Source of the DNA: Mycolicibacillus parakoreensis
Lineage (GTDB): Bacteria; Actinomycetota; Actinomycetes; Mycobacteriales; Mycobacteriaceae
DNA: 64,000 nt
NCBI RefSeq assembly: GCF_022370835.2
Contig: NZ_CP092365.1
Span: 558,001 to 622,000, forward strand
Reading direction: 5' to 3'
Positions within the stretch are counted from its first letter, which is position 1. Every line of letters starts with the position of its first letter. The position numbers and the translations under genes are program-made. Below the pieces are notes generated by a model. The model saw only the letters and a program-made list of their open reading frames with translations, made no database searches and had not been told where the DNA came from. Shown here piece after piece: positions 1 to 12,048 of this stretch.

Positions 1-1
1 C

Positions 2-457
2 GGCAGCGCCGGCGGGCTGCTCATGGGGGCGGTCGCCAACCTCGCGCCGGAGCTGTTCGCCGGGATCCTGGCGGTGGTGCCGTTCGTCGACGCGCTGAAC
101 ACGATCTTGGACCCCTCGTTGCCGCTGACCGTCACCGAATGGGATGAATGGGGAAACCCGTTGGCCGACAAGGACGTCTACGCCTATATGAAATCCTATT
201 CGCCGTACGAGAACGTGGTGGCTCAGCGCTATCCGACGATCCTGGCGATGACGTCGCTGCACGACACCCGGGTCTACTTCGTGGAGCCCGCGAAATGGGT
301 TGCCGCGCTGCGGCACGCCAACACCAATGGGAGCCCGGTGCTGCTGAAGACGCAGATGAGCGCCGGGCACGGCGGTCTGTCCGGCCGCTACGAGCGGTGG
401 AAGGAGACCGCCTTCCAGTACGCCTGGCTGCTCAGCGTCGCCGGGGCTACCCGCTGA
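2..457 (+). CDS. ptrB: Oligopeptidase B / protease II (S9 prolyl oligopeptidase family), 3' fragment
   Basis: The gene enters from the left edge; 151 C-terminal residues are visible. The first residues read GSAGG, the nucleophile elbow of S9 serine peptidases, so the catalytic Ser is visible residue 2. SLHDTRV (Asp near 88) and SAGHGG (His near 123) supply the rest of the triad, and spacing fits oligopeptidase B, which cuts peptides after basic residues in the cytoplasm. In M. tuberculosis the matching locus is split as ptrBa/ptrBb (Rv0781-0782); whether this copy is intact cannot be seen. Its stop overlaps the end of the convergent WrbA-like gene by 11 nt. Confidence 0.9.
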   Translation, partial: GSAGGLLMGAVANLAPELFAGILAVVPFVDALNTILDPSLPLTVTEWDEWGNPLADKDVYAYMKSYSPYENVVAQRYPTILAMTSLHDTRVYFVEPAKWVAALRHANTNGSPVLLKTQMSAGHGGLSGRYERWKETAFQYAWLLSVAGATR

Positions 458-1046
458 GACGGTCGGCCACCCCCACCACCCGGGTGGTCAGATGGTCGAG
501 CGCGGCGAGAGTCTCCGGCGCCAACTCGTTCTGGTTCTGCGCTCCGGTGATGTGGCCGACCCCGTAGGGGTTGCCGTCGGCGAACTTCAGCGGATCGGTG
601 TATCCGGGCGCCACGATGATGCCGCCCCAGTGCATCAGCGAGACGTAGAGGCCCAGCAGCGTCGCCTCTTGTCCTCCGTGGGCGGTCTGACTGGAGGTGA
701 ACGCGGCGTAGACCTTGTCGGCGAGCTTGCCCTGCGCCCACAGTCCGCCCAGCGAATCCATGAACGTCTGAAACGGTGCGGCGGTGCTGCCGAACCGGGT
801 CGGTGAGCCGAAGACCACCGCATCGGCCCAGACGAGGTCCTCACCACGCGCCGCCGGCAGGTCCTTGGTGGCCGCGTAGTTGGCCGACCAGGCCGGGTTC
901 GCGGCGAACGTCTCCGGGTCGCGGGTCTCGGCGATGTGGCGCACCCGCACCTCGGCGCCGACGGCCCGTCCGGCGGCGGCCGCCCGCTGCGCCATCGCGG
1001 TGCCGTGACCGGTGGCCGAGTAGTACACGATCGCCAGTTTCGTCAT
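447..1046 (-). CDS. wrbA: NAD(P)H:quinone oxidoreductase, WrbA/flavodoxin type
   Basis: The 199-residue protein has a flavodoxin fold: the FMN-phosphate loop is YYSATGHG near residues 8-15, followed by GSPTRFGS and a TSSQTAHGGQE stretch typical of WrbA. This family reduces quinones by two electrons with NAD(P)H and FMN in the cytoplasm, protecting against redox cycling. I chose the ATG at 1046 (MTKLAIVYYS); the upstream GTG at 1145 would add 33 residues unlike a flavodoxin. The gene is divergent from a glutathione peroxidase, and dyad operators lie just upstream, suggesting redox or xenobiotic control. Confidence 0.88.
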   Translation of the reverse strand: MTKLAIVYYSATGHGTAMAQRAAAAGRAVGAEVRVRHIAETRDPETFAANPAWSANYAATKDLPAARGEDLVWADAVVFGSPTRFGSTAAPFQTFMDSLGGLWAQGKLADKVYAAFTSSQTAHGGQEATLLGLYVSLMHWGGIIVAPGYTDPLKFADGNPYGVGHITGAQNQNELAPETLAALDHLTTRVVGVADRLSG

Positions 1047-1062
1047 GCCGGACCCCCATATC

Positions 1063-1118
1063 GTTGCGTAGTCAATCACATGGGACGGTAGCCGGAATGA
1101 AGTTGTGGTGTCAACTAC
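1063..1118. promoter_or_regulatory. Two dyad operators between wrbA-like and gpx genes
   Basis: The divergent intergenic region holds GTTG-N6-CAAT at 1063-1076 and AGTTG-N6-CAACT at 1101-1116. The same AGTTG-N6-CAACT dyad occurs at 21731-21746 before another flavin-enzyme operon. The 12-mer TTGACTACGCAA is shared exactly with that site (here on the minus strand at 1064-1075). The spacing suits a dimeric winged-helix regulator of MarR or HxlR type, but the regulator is not identified here. Confidence 0.55.
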
Positions 1119-1165
1119 CAATGGGCGGTGGTCGACGCCGGACACCGCCGCGTACGGTCACGGGC

Positions 1166-1657
1166 ATGACCGCGATCACCGAGATTCCCCTGACCACCCT
1201 CGACGGGCACCCCGCCACCCTGGGCGAGTACGCCGACCGTGCCGTGCTCATGGTCAACGTCGCCTCCCGGTGCGGGTTGACCCCGCAGTACAGCGCCCTA
1301 GAGCAACTCGCCCGTGACTACGGCGAGCGCGGGCTCACCGTGATCGGGGTGCCGTGCAATCAGTTCATGGGCCAAGAGCCCGGCACCCCGGAGGAGATCG
1401 CGACGTTCTGCTCCACCACCTACGGGGTGACGTTTCCGCTGCTGGCCAAGACCGACGTCAACGGCGACGACCGGCACCCGCTCTACGCCGCGTTGACCCG
1501 CACCGCCGACGCCGACGGGGCGGCCGGCGACGTCCAGTGGAATTTCGAGAAGTTCCTCATCGCGCCCGGTGGCGCGGTCGTCAACCGGTTCCGCCCCACC
1601 ACCGTGCCCGACGCCCCGGAGGTGATCGCCGCCATCGAGGCGGTGCTGCCGCGCTGA
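1166..1657 (+). CDS. Glutathione peroxidase family thiol peroxidase
   Basis: The 163-residue protein is a thioredoxin-fold Gpx with VASRCGLTPQY (peroxidatic Cys, not selenocysteine), CNQF, and WNFEKFL, the three hallmark segments of the family. Mycobacteria use mycothiol rather than glutathione, so the physiological reductant is probably thioredoxin or mycothiol-linked (inference). The ATG at 1166 lies 7 nt after TACGGT (1153-1158), a leaderless arrangement with no Shine-Dalgarno. It is divergent from the WrbA-like gene, and both probably answer to oxidative or quinone stress. Confidence 0.9.
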   Translation: MTAITEIPLTTLDGHPATLGEYADRAVLMVNVASRCGLTPQYSALEQLARDYGERGLTVIGVPCNQFMGQEPGTPEEIATFCSTTYGVTFPLLAKTDVNGDDRHPLYAALTRTADADGAAGDVQWNFEKFLIAPGGAVVNRFRPTTVPDAPEVIAAIEAVLPR

Positions 1658-1719
1658 GCGGGGCCGACCTGTAACCCGCAGGTCACCGGGGTGACACCTG
1701 CGCCGGGCAGACTGAGGCC

Positions 1720-2424
1720 ATGAACGCGGAACTGATCGTGTCGCTGTCGCGGATCGGGGAGCCCACGTTGGCCGCCGTCGCGCAGTTCTGCGATGACCTC
1801 GCTGCCCGGCGGGTGCCGGCCTCGCTGTTGGTGGCGCCGCGGCTCAAGGGCGGCTATCGCCTCGAGGCGGACCCGGAGACGATCGACTGGCTCGCCGCCC
1901 GCCGCGCCGACGGTGACGCGCTGGTGCTGCACGGCTACGACGAGGCCGCCACCAAGCGGCGGCGCAGCGAGTTCGCGACCCTGCCCGCCCACGAGGCCAA
2001 TCTGCGGTTGATCGGTGCCGACCGGGTGCTCGAACGGGTGGGTCTGCGCACCCGGCTCTTCGCCGCGCCGGGCTGGGTGGTCTCCGCGGGTGCGCGCCGC
2101 GTGCTGCCGCGCAACGGATTCCGTATGTTGGCGGGATTGCACGGTGTCACCGACCTGGTCACCGGCCGGACCGTGCCCGGCCGGGTGCTCGGTATCGGCG
2201 AGGGATTCCTCACCGAACCGTGGTGGTGTCGGATGCTGGTGCGCGCCGCCGACCGCGCCGCGTCGCGCGGTGCCCCGGTACGGCTGACGGTCGCCGCAAC
2301 CCAGCTGGTGCGCCCCGGTGTCCAGCAGGCGATGCTCGATGCCGTCGACGCCGCACTCGCCCGCGGCGCCACCCCGGCGGTGTACCGCTGGCAACGGGAT
2401 TCGGTGATCCACGGCGCCGCCTGA
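1720..2424 (+). CDS. DUF2334 polysaccharide-deacetylase-like protein (Rv0784-like)
   Basis: The 234-residue protein resembles the DUF2334 branch of the NodB/polysaccharide deacetylase superfamily. An early SLSRIGEPTL strand is followed by a VLHGYDE segment near residue 70 and an AAPGWVVS motif near residue 113, which in this fold carry metal and substrate contacts. No signal peptide is seen, so a cytoplasmic location is likely. Position before the FAD dehydrogenase matches Rv0784-Rv0785. Substrate is unknown. The ATG follows a weak purine-rich tract. Confidence 0.7.
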   Translation: MNAELIVSLSRIGEPTLAAVAQFCDDLAARRVPASLLVAPRLKGGYRLEADPETIDWLAARRADGDALVLHGYDEAATKRRRSEFATLPAHEANLRLIGADRVLERVGLRTRLFAAPGWVVSAGARRVLPRNGFRMLAGLHGVTDLVTGRTVPGRVLGIGEGFLTEPWWCRMLVRAADRAASRGAPVRLTVAATQLVRPGVQQAMLDAVDAALARGATPAVYRWQRDSVIHGAA

Positions 2425-2450
2425 GGCCACCGGCATTACGCTGGATCAGC

Positions 2451-4097
2451 ATGAGCGACGCTGATGCCATCATTGTCGGGGCCGGGCTGGCCGGGCTGGT
2501 CGCGGCGTGCGAACTGATCGATCGCGGCAAGCGGGTGCTGATCGTCGACCAGGAGAACGCCGCCAATCTCGGTGGGCAGGCGTACTGGTCGTTCGGTGGG
2601 CTGTTCTTCGTCGACAGCCCCGAGCAGCGCCGCCTCGGCATTCGCGACAGTCACGAGCTGGCGTTGCAGGACTGGCTGGGCACCGCCGGGTTCGACCGCG
2701 ACGAGGACCACTGGCCGCGGCGATGGGCGCAGGCCTACGTCGATTTCGCCGCCGGGGAGAAGCGGAGCTGGCTGCGTGAGCGGGGCCTGAAGATCTTCCC
2801 GGTCGTGGGCTGGGCCGAGCGCGGCGGGTACGGCGCTCTCGGCCACGGCAATTCGGTGCCGCGTTTCCACATCACCTGGGGGACCGGCCCGGGCCTGGTC
2901 GACATCTTCGCCCGGCGGGTGGAGTCCTGCCCGCAGGTTCGCATCGCCCACCGGCACCGCGTCGACGAACTGATCGTCGACGACGGCACGGTGGTCGGCG
3001 TGCGCGGCGCCGTGCTGGAGCCGTCGACCCAACCGCGGGGTGCGGCCTCCTCGCGCACCGCGGTGGGCGAATTCGAGCTACGCGCGCAGGCGGTGATCGT
3101 CACCAGCGGCGGGATCGGCGGCGACATCGAGTTGGTGCGACGGAACTGGCCGCAGCGGATGGGACGGGTGCCCCGTCAGCTGCTCGCCGGCGTGCCCGCC
3201 CACGTCGACGGCAGGATGATCGGCATCACCGAGGCGATCGGCGGGCGGGTGATCAACCGGGACCGGATGTGGCACTACACCGAGGGCATCACCAACTACG
3301 ACCCGATCTGGCCCCACCACGGGATTCGGATCATCCCCGGGCCGTCGTCGCTGTGGCTGGACGCCGCCGGCACGCGGCTGCCGGGACCGCTGTACCCCGG
3401 TTTCGACACCCTGGGCACCTTGGAGCACATCGCGGCCTCCGGCCACGACTACACCTGGTTCATCCTCAACCGCGCGATCATCGAGAAGGAGTTCGCTCTC
3501 TCCGGTCAAGAACAGAACCCCGACCTGACCGGCCGCAGCGTGCGTCAGTTGCTGGCCGCGCGGGCCCGCTCCGGCCCGCCGCCCCCGGTGCAGGCCTTCA
3601 TCGACCGCGGCGTGGACTTCGTGCAGGCCGACACGCTGCGCGACCTGGTGGCGGCGATGAACGCCTTGCCCGAGGTGTCGGCCCTGGACTACGCCACGGT
3701 GGAGGCCGAGGTCACCGCCCGGGACCGGGAGGTCGCCAACAAGTTCAGCAAGGACGGCCAGATCACCGCCATCCACGGGGCGCGCGCCTACCTCGGTGAC
3801 CGACTCGGCCGGGTGGTGGCCCCGCACCGGCTCACCGACCCGAAAGCCGGTCCGCTGATCGCGGTGAAACTGCACATCCTGACCCGGAAGACCCTGGGCG
3901 GCTTGGAGACCGACCTGTCCTCGCGGGTGCTGCGGGCCGATGGCGCGCCGCTGCCCGGGTTGTACGCCGCCGGCGAGGTGGCCGGTTTCGGCGGCGGCGG
4001 TGTGCACGGCTACCGGGCGCTGGAGGGCACGTTCCTGGGAGGGTGCATCTTCTCCGGGCGCGCCGCCGGCCGCGGGGCCGCCGCCGACATCGGGTAG
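2451..4097 (+). CDS. FAD-binding dehydrogenase (fumarate reductase/KstD family, Rv0785-like)
   Basis: The 548-residue flavoprotein begins with a dinucleotide fold (IIVGAGLAGL, residues 7-16) and ends with the second FAD motif (GLYAAGEVAGFGGGGVHG), the pattern of FAD_binding_2 dehydrogenases such as fumarate reductase flavoproteins and ketosteroid dehydrogenases. The substrate cannot be assigned from sequence; the family dehydrogenates or reduces activated C-C bonds. ATG 2451 lies 8 nt after TACGCT (2437-2442), so translation is probably leaderless; the longer upstream reading frame overlaps the DUF2334 gene and is unlikely. Confidence 0.85.
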   Translation: MSDADAIIVGAGLAGLVAACELIDRGKRVLIVDQENAANLGGQAYWSFGGLFFVDSPEQRRLGIRDSHELALQDWLGTAGFDRDEDHWPRRWAQAYVDFAAGEKRSWLRERGLKIFPVVGWAERGGYGALGHGNSVPRFHITWGTGPGLVDIFARRVESCPQVRIAHRHRVDELIVDDGTVVGVRGAVLEPSTQPRGAASSRTAVGEFELRAQAVIVTSGGIGGDIELVRRNWPQRMGRVPRQLLAGVPAHVDGRMIGITEAIGGRVINRDRMWHYTEGITNYDPIWPHHGIRIIPGPSSLWLDAAGTRLPGPLYPGFDTLGTLEHIAASGHDYTWFILNRAIIEKEFALSGQEQNPDLTGRSVRQLLAARARSGPPPPVQAFIDRGVDFVQADTLRDLVAAMNALPEVSALDYATVEAEVTARDREVANKFSKDGQITAIHGARAYLGDRLGRVVAPHRLTDPKAGPLIAVKLHILTRKTLGGLETDLSSRVLRADGAPLPGLYAAGEVAGFGGGGVHGYRALEGTFLGGCIFSGRAAGRGAAADIG

Positions 4098-4138
4098 CAC
4101 CGCCACCGAAGTCCGGGCCGTTCGGTCTCGCCGAGCCG

Positions 4139-4181
4139 CACGTTTGGGTGCGTCCACGCCCGGATCGCGCACCCAAACGTG
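4139..4181. repeat. 14-bp perfect inverted repeat between convergent genes
   Basis: CACGTTTGGGTGCG at 4139-4152 is perfectly repeated in inverse at 4168-4181, with a 15-nt loop. It sits between the 3' ends of the FAD dehydrogenase and the MBL-fold hydrolase, where a bidirectional terminator or mRNA-end hairpin would be expected. There is no U-tract, so it is not a classical intrinsic terminator; it may instead be a copy of an interspersed repeat. Confidence 0.65.
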
Positions 4182-4248
4182 AGTTTCGCGGGGGTCCGCC
4201 GCGGGAGAGCCGCCGCGCGGGAGAGCCGCCGGGCGAGAGCGCGGGCGT

Positions 4249-4887
4249 CTAGAAGGTGACCGCGGACTCCGCGGGCAGCACCTGAAAGTCGGTGTCGCAC
4301 ATCTCGGCAAGCCGCGAATGGTAGATGCCGCGGGCGTCGGGGGCGATGATGCCCTGGTGGATCGGGACCGCCCGGGCCGGCGCCACCGCGCGCAGGTAGT
4401 CGACCGCCTCGGCGATCTTCATCCACGGTGCGGCCGCCGGGGTGGCCAGCACGTCCACCGGCTCGTCGGGCACGTACAACGCGTCGCCGGGGTGCATGAA
4501 CGCCCCGGTGTGCGCGCCGTCGTCGAGCAGATAGGAGATGTTGTCGACGACCGGCAGCTCCGGATGGATCACCGCGTGGGTGCCGCCGGTCCCGCGCACC
4601 GTCAGGGCGCCGACGCGCAGGGTGTCGCCGGGCTGCACCGCCTGCCACGGCGCGCCGAGCTGGGCGGCGGTCTGCGGGTCGGCGTAGAGCGCGGCCTCGG
4701 GGTTGGCCTGCAGCAACGCCGGAAGTCGGGCGACATCGACATGGTCGGGGTGCTGGTGGGTGATGAGAATCGCGGCCAGCCCGGTGATGCCCTCGAAGCC
4801 GTGCGAGAACGTGCCCGGGTCGAACAGCACCGTGGTGTGCGCGAAGTCGGCGAGTACACAGGAATGCCCAAAATGCGTCAGTTGCAT
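4249..4887 (-). CDS. MBL-fold metal-dependent hydrolase (UlaG-like; Rv0786c position)
   Basis: The 212-residue protein carries the metallo-beta-lactamase metal motif THQHPDHVD (HxHxDH) near residue 45 and later histidines (FMHPGD, IHQG) at positions expected for a dinuclear metal site. The short start MQLTHFGHSC is typical of the UlaG/YtnP-like branch that hydrolyses esters or lactones. Substrate is unknown. Start was set at ATG 4887 because longer in-frame extensions run antisense through the neighbouring exported-protein gene and look non-coding. Divergent from that gene. Confidence 0.85.
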   Translation of the reverse strand: MQLTHFGHSCVLADFAHTTVLFDPGTFSHGFEGITGLAAILITHQHPDHVDVARLPALLQANPEAALYADPQTAAQLGAPWQAVQPGDTLRVGALTVRGTGGTHAVIHPELPVVDNISYLLDDGAHTGAFMHPGDALYVPDEPVDVLATPAAAPWMKIAEAVDYLRAVAPARAVPIHQGIIAPDARGIYHSRLAEMCDTDFQVLPAESAVTF

Positions 4888-4918
4888 GTTTACGATTGTG
4901 CGCCGGAGGGATGGTGTT

Positions 4919-5587
4919 GTGCTGAAGTCGGTGCCCGTGGTGGCGACCGTGCTGGTCACGGCGGGGCTGCTGGTGTCGCCGGGCGTCGGTGCCGACCCGC
5001 AGAGCTGCCCGGCGGTCTGCGACCAGATCCCCGACACCGCCTGGATCGCCGCCGGGGACATCCCGCTGGCCGCGACCCACCGGTGGCCCGCTCTGGCGGC
5101 GGTGGCGGTCGCCGAGACCGGCGCGCCGGCCCCGCTGCGGGTCGAGGAGCTCTGCCGCCGTCCCGCCGAGACCGGCGGGCCCCGCCGGTACGCGGTCGCC
5201 GCCCGGGCCACCGTCGCGCGCCCCGACCGCCAGTGGCAGCTGCAGGCCCAGATCCTGCACTGGCGCGGGGAGACCTGGCGTGGCGGCCAGCTGGCCACCG
5301 AGGTGTTCAACGCCGCGGTCGCGGTGCTGCGCGGCTGCCAGCGGGCAGCCCCCGACCAGTCGCCGTCGGTGACCGTCGACGAGCCCGGGCGGGTGGCCGC
5401 CGCGATCGCCGGGCCGGTGCTCGCCCACACCTACCTGGTGGTCCATCCGCAGAGCAGCACCCTGAGCGCGCTGACCCTGTGGTCGACCGCCCCGGCGCGG
5501 CCTGCGTGGCCGCCCCTCGACGACGGGGTCGTGCTCGACGCCCTGTTCAGCCCGCTGTGTGCGGCCTACCTCGGCTCGTGCGGATAG
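4919..5587 (+). CDS. Exported cysteine-containing protein of unknown function
   Basis: GTG 4919 has a GGAGGG Shine-Dalgarno at 4905-4910. The 222-residue product begins with a Lys, a hydrophobic core and a GVGA-DP cleavage site near residue 25, so it is probably secreted through Sec. The mature part has CPAVC plus further single cysteines that could form disulfides outside the membrane. It lies where Rv0787 lies in M. tuberculosis, just before purS. No enzymatic motif was recognised. Confidence 0.72.
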   Translation: MLKSVPVVATVLVTAGLLVSPGVGADPQSCPAVCDQIPDTAWIAAGDIPLAATHRWPALAAVAVAETGAPAPLRVEELCRRPAETGGPRRYAVAARATVARPDRQWQLQAQILHWRGETWRGGQLATEVFNAAVAVLRGCQRAAPDQSPSVTVDEPGRVAAAIAGPVLAHTYLVVHPQSSTLSALTLWSTAPARPAWPPLDDGVVLDALFSPLCAAYLGSCG

Positions 5588-5629
5588 AGTTGTCGGGCGA
5601 AGCAGCGAAGTCGACAGCGAGGAGCGGCG

Positions 5630-5865
5630 GTGGCCCGGGTAGTGGTGCACGTGATGCCCAAGGCGGAGATCCTGGATCCGCAGGGCCAGGCGATCGTGGG
5701 GGCGCTGGGCCGGCTCGGGCACGGCGGGGTCTCCGACGTGCGGCAGGGCAAACGCTTCGAGCTGGAGGTCGATGACAGCATCGGCGACGCCGAACTCGCC
5801 GAGATCGCCGAATCGCTGCTGGCCAACACCGTCATCGAGGACTGGACCGTCACCCGGGAGCCGTC

Positions 5866-5869
<4 letters not shown>
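5630..5869 (+). CDS. purS: Phosphoribosylformylglycinamidine synthase subunit PurS
   Basis: The 79-residue protein is the small structural subunit of the three-part FGAM synthase (PurS-PurQ-PurL), step four of purine synthesis. [13 protein letters not shown] and the downstream [11 protein letters not shown] are family signatures. It bridges the amidotransferase PurQ to PurL. The GTG start is preceded by a GAGGAG tract, and a TAGAGT -10-like element lies at 5585-5590. Its stop overlaps the purQ start by 4 nt (GTGA), so the two are translationally coupled. Confidence 0.95.
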
Positions 5870-6551
<682 letters not shown>

Positions 6552-6555
<4 letters not shown>

Positions 6556-7367
6556 CCCTGCGGCGCCGGATTGCGCAGGCAGACCGCCGCTTCGGCGGTG
6601 TAGCAGGAGAACGTCAGCGTCTCCTGCAGGTACAGCTGCACCGTCTGGTCGTCGTGGTTGAGATACCCGATCGACACGTCGGTGCCCAGCGACAGGGCGA
6701 AGTCGCCACCGCGGGTGGTCACCACGAACGCCCCGTCGATGGCGGGCGCCCAGATGATCTCCCCGTCGCCGACCAGCCGGCGCAGGTGTTCGCGGATCGG
6801 GTAACCGTGCTGGGTGGTCTCGCTGACCTGGGTGTAGGCGTCGGCGGACAGCAGCACCGAGTACGGTCCGTCCACCCCGGCCAGCCGCAGCTCGGAGAGC
6901 GCCTGGGAGATCACGTCGGGCATCTCCCGCGGGTCGGCGGGCAGGGTCAGCGCCGGGTTGGAGCTGGCCGCGCGGATGCCCTCGATGGAGGCGGCCTCGT
7001 AGCCCTCGAAGATCGCCCGATCCTCCACGAACGCCAGCTTCGTGGCGGCCTGCTTGACCGGGTCGAAGTCGGCGTCGTTGGAGCCGCGCTCCACGTCGTC
7101 GATCTCGCTGCGCGACAACGTGAACGGCACCCGCAGCCGCACCAGTGGCTTCGAGTCGCGCAGCTGCGCCACCACCCCGTCGGAGGGGGCGGTCACGTCG
7201 ACGAGCCGTCCGGTGCCGACCGCGGCGGCCGTCGGACCGGCGGCATCGGAGACGTCGACCACCCGGCGCCCGGCGATGTGGCGTTTGAACGTGCGCGAGG
7301 CCTCCTCCTCGATCTCGGCCCAGGCGGCCTCGGTGACGGGGGCGAGCTGACGGTAGAGGTTGTTCAT
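6552..7367 (-). CDS. enc: Encapsulin nanocompartment shell protein (Cfp29/linocin M18 family)
   Basis: The 271-residue protein has the start [16 protein letters not shown] and the end of the HK97-fold encapsulin family, called Cfp29 or Rv0798c in M. tuberculosis. Such proteins assemble into a hollow icosahedral shell. Here it follows the DyP peroxidase gene with an ATGA overlap, and that peroxidase carries the loading tail. The shell protein is found in cytoplasm and culture filtrate and is a known T-cell antigen in M. tuberculosis. Confidence 0.96.
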
Positions 7368-8386
7368 TGCGGGATTCCTTTCAGGCTGCCGATGCGCAAC
7401 GAGTCGGGGTCGGCGGGCGGTGAGGCCGGGGTGTCGGGTGCGGTGTCGACGTCGGCGCCCGGCAGCGGCGGTGGATCATCGAGGAACTCGACCGCCGGGG
7501 CGAAGAACAGTCCGCCGGTGAGCGCGGTGGAGAAGTCCAGGATCCGGTCGGTGTTGCCCGGCGGGTCACCGAGGAACATGTTGCGCAGCATCTGCTCGGT
7601 GGTCTGCGGGCTGCGGGCGTAGCCGATGTAGTAGGTGCCGTACTCGCCTTTGCCGAGCTCTCCGAACGGCATGTTGGCTCGGAAGATGTCCAGTTCGTTG
7701 CCGTCGGCGTCCTCGATGACGTTGAGCGCGACGTGCGAGTCGGCGGGCTTGACGTCGTCGTCGAACTCGATGTCGTCGAGCTTGGTGCGCCCGATCACCC
7801 GCTCCTGTTCGGTGACGCTCAGCGCCTGCCACCCGGCCATGTCGTGGACGTATTTCTGCACGTGCACATACGATCCGCCGGTGAACTCCGGGTCCTCGTC
7901 GCCCACCGCGGTGGCCCCGACCGCCTCGTCGCCGTCGGGGTTCTCGGTGCCGTCGACGAACCCGAGCAGGTCGCGGTTGTCGAAGAACCGGAAGCCGTGC
8001 ACCTCGTCGACGACGGTGATCGCCCCGGCCATCGCGGTCAGGATCCGCCCGGCCAGCTCGAAGCAGACGTCCATGGTCTCGGCGCGGATGTGAAACAGCA
8101 GGTCGCCCGCGGTGGCCGGGGCGGTGTGCCGCGGGCCCTCCAGCGCGACGAACGGATGCAGCTCGGCCGGGCGGGGCCCGGTGAACAGCCGGTCCCAGGC
8201 GGCCGAGCCGATCCCGGTGACCAGCGACAGGTTCTTGGTGCGGTCCCGGAACCCGATCGCCGGGGCCAGCCCGGGCAGGTCCGGCAGCGCGTCGTGCACC
8301 ACCGCCTCGCCGCCGTCGTCGATGGTGGCGACCAGAAAGATCGCCGCACAGGTCAGCGGTCGCACGACAGGCTGGGGTTGGGCCAT
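7364..8386 (-). CDS. DyP-type heme peroxidase, encapsulin cargo
   Basis: The 340-residue protein has the DyP motif GFVDGTENP (distal Asp) and a later SYVHVQKY segment where the family places the proximal heme His. The last residues, [11 protein letters not shown], match the encapsulation targeting peptide, joined by an acidic Pro/Asp-rich linker. This marks it as cargo of the shell encoded immediately downstream (Rv0799c-Rv0798c pair). ATG 8386 lies 7 nt after TAGGGT (minus strand, 8394-8399), giving a leaderless start. Longer in-frame extension runs antisense through pepC and was rejected. Confidence 0.95.
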   Translation of the reverse strand: MAQPQPVVRPLTCAAIFLVATIDDGGEAVVHDALPDLPGLAPAIGFRDRTKNLSLVTGIGSAAWDRLFTGPRPAELHPFVALEGPRHTAPATAGDLLFHIRAETMDVCFELAGRILTAMAGAITVVDEVHGFRFFDNRDLLGFVDGTENPDGDEAVGATAVGDEDPEFTGGSYVHVQKYVHDMAGWQALSVTEQERVIGRTKLDDIEFDDDVKPADSHVALNVIEDADGNELDIFRANMPFGELGKGEYGTYYIGYARSPQTTEQMLRNMFLGDPPGNTDRILDFSTALTGGLFFAPAVEFLDDPPPLPGADVDTAPDTPASPPADPDSLRIGSLKGIPQ

Positions 8387-8437
8387 GTCTTCGACCCTAA
8401 CGTGCCGTGGCGCCCGGCAATGGGAAAGACTGATGAC

Positions 8438-9715
8438 ATGACGTCCACCGCAGCGGATCTGTGTGATTTCATCGACGCTTCCCCGTCGCCGTTTCATGTC
8501 TGCGCGACGGTGGCGCAGCGGCTGCGCGCCGCCGGCTACCGCCAACTCGCCGAGACCGACCCGTGGCCGGCGGCGGGCCGGTTCTACATCGTGCGGTCCG
8601 GCTCGCTGGTGGCGTGGAACGCCACCGGCGCCGCGGGCGGTGGCTTCCGGATCGTCGGCGGGCACACCGACAGCCCCAACCTGCGGGTCAAACAGCACCC
8701 CGACCGGGAGGCGGCCGGCTGGCAGCTGGTGGCGCTGGCCCCCTACGGCGGGGCGTGGCTGAACTCGTGGCTCGACCGCGACCTGGGGCTCAGCGGCCGG
8801 CTGTCGGTGCGGGCCGGCTCCGGGGCCGGCGTCGAGGAGCATCTGGTCCGCATCGACGAGGCGATCCTGCGGGTGCCGCAGCTGGCGATCCACCTCGCCG
8901 AGGACCGCAAGGCGGTCAGCCTGGACCCGCAACGCCACGTCAACGCCGTCTGGGGCACCGGTGCGGCGGCGCCGCTGCTGGAGTTCGTCGCCGAGCGGGC
9001 CGGGGTCGCGCCCGCCGACGTGCTCGGCTTCGAGCTGATGACCCACGATCTGGCGCCGTCGGCGGTGACCGGCGCCGACGGCCAGTTCCTCTCGGCGCCC
9101 CGGCTGGACAATCAGGTGAGCTGCTATGCGGGGCTGGCGGCGCTGTTGGCCGCCGCGCACAACCCCGACCCGGCCGCCCCGACACCGGTGCTGGCGCTCT
9201 TCGACCACGAGGAGGTGGGCTCGGTCTCCGACCACGGCGCCGACTCCGACCTGCTGGTGAGCACCCTGGAGCGGATCACGGCCGCCGCCGGCGGGGACCG
9301 CGCGGCGTTCCTGCGCGCCCTGGCCGCCTCGATGCTGGCGTCGGCGGACATGGCCCACGCCACCCACCCCAACTACCCGGAGCGCCACGAGCCGGGCCAT
9401 CACATCGCGCTCAACGCCGGCCCGGTACTCAAAAACCATCCCAACCTGCGCTACGCCACCGACGGGCGCACCGCCGCGGCGTTCGCGCTGGCCTGCGAGC
9501 AGGCGGGCGTGGCGCTGCAACGCTACGAGCACCGCGCCGACCTGCCGTGCGGGTCGACGATCGGGCCGATGAGCGCGGCGCGCAGCGGGATCCCCACCGT
9601 CGACGTCGGGGCGGCGCAGCTGGCGATGCATTCGGCGCGGGAGTTCATGGGCTCGGCCGACGTGGCCGACTACGCCGCGGCGCTGGCGGCGTTCCTCGCG
9701 CCGGCGCCGCGGTAG
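8438..9715 (+). CDS. pepC: M18 family aspartyl aminopeptidase (Rv0800, PepC)
   Basis: The 425-residue cytosolic metallo-aminopeptidase removes N-terminal acidic residues. Dinuclear zinc motifs are visible: [12 protein letters not shown] near residue 75, LDNQVSCY near 225, DHEEVGS near 257, and [12 protein letters not shown] near 310. The start was set at ATG 8438; an in-frame ATG at 8420 would add six residues. It is divergent from the DyP gene with about 50 nt between. Confidence 0.93.
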   Translation: MTSTAADLCDFIDASPSPFHVCATVAQRLRAAGYRQLAETDPWPAAGRFYIVRSGSLVAWNATGAAGGGFRIVGGHTDSPNLRVKQHPDREAAGWQLVALAPYGGAWLNSWLDRDLGLSGRLSVRAGSGAGVEEHLVRIDEAILRVPQLAIHLAEDRKAVSLDPQRHVNAVWGTGAAAPLLEFVAERAGVAPADVLGFELMTHDLAPSAVTGADGQFLSAPRLDNQVSCYAGLAALLAAAHNPDPAAPTPVLALFDHEEVGSVSDHGADSDLLVSTLERITAAAGGDRAAFLRALAASMLASADMAHATHPNYPERHEPGHHIALNAGPVLKNHPNLRYATDGRTAAAFALACEQAGVALQRYEHRADLPCGSTIGPMSAARSGIPTVDVGAAQLAMHSAREFMGSADVADYAAALAAFLAPAPR

Positions 9716-9730
9716 GCCGGCCCCGGCCAC

Positions 9731-9743
9731 TAAGCTGTCGGGC
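9731..9743 (+). promoter_or_regulatory. -10 element of leaderless purL
   Basis: TAAGCT at 9731-9736 is followed by 7 nt and then directly by the purL GTG at 9744. There is no Shine-Dalgarno, so the transcript probably begins on the start codon. The -35 is not evident. Confidence 0.55.
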
Positions 9744-12038
<2,295 letters not shown>

Positions 12039-12048
12039 CCCGCGCGCG

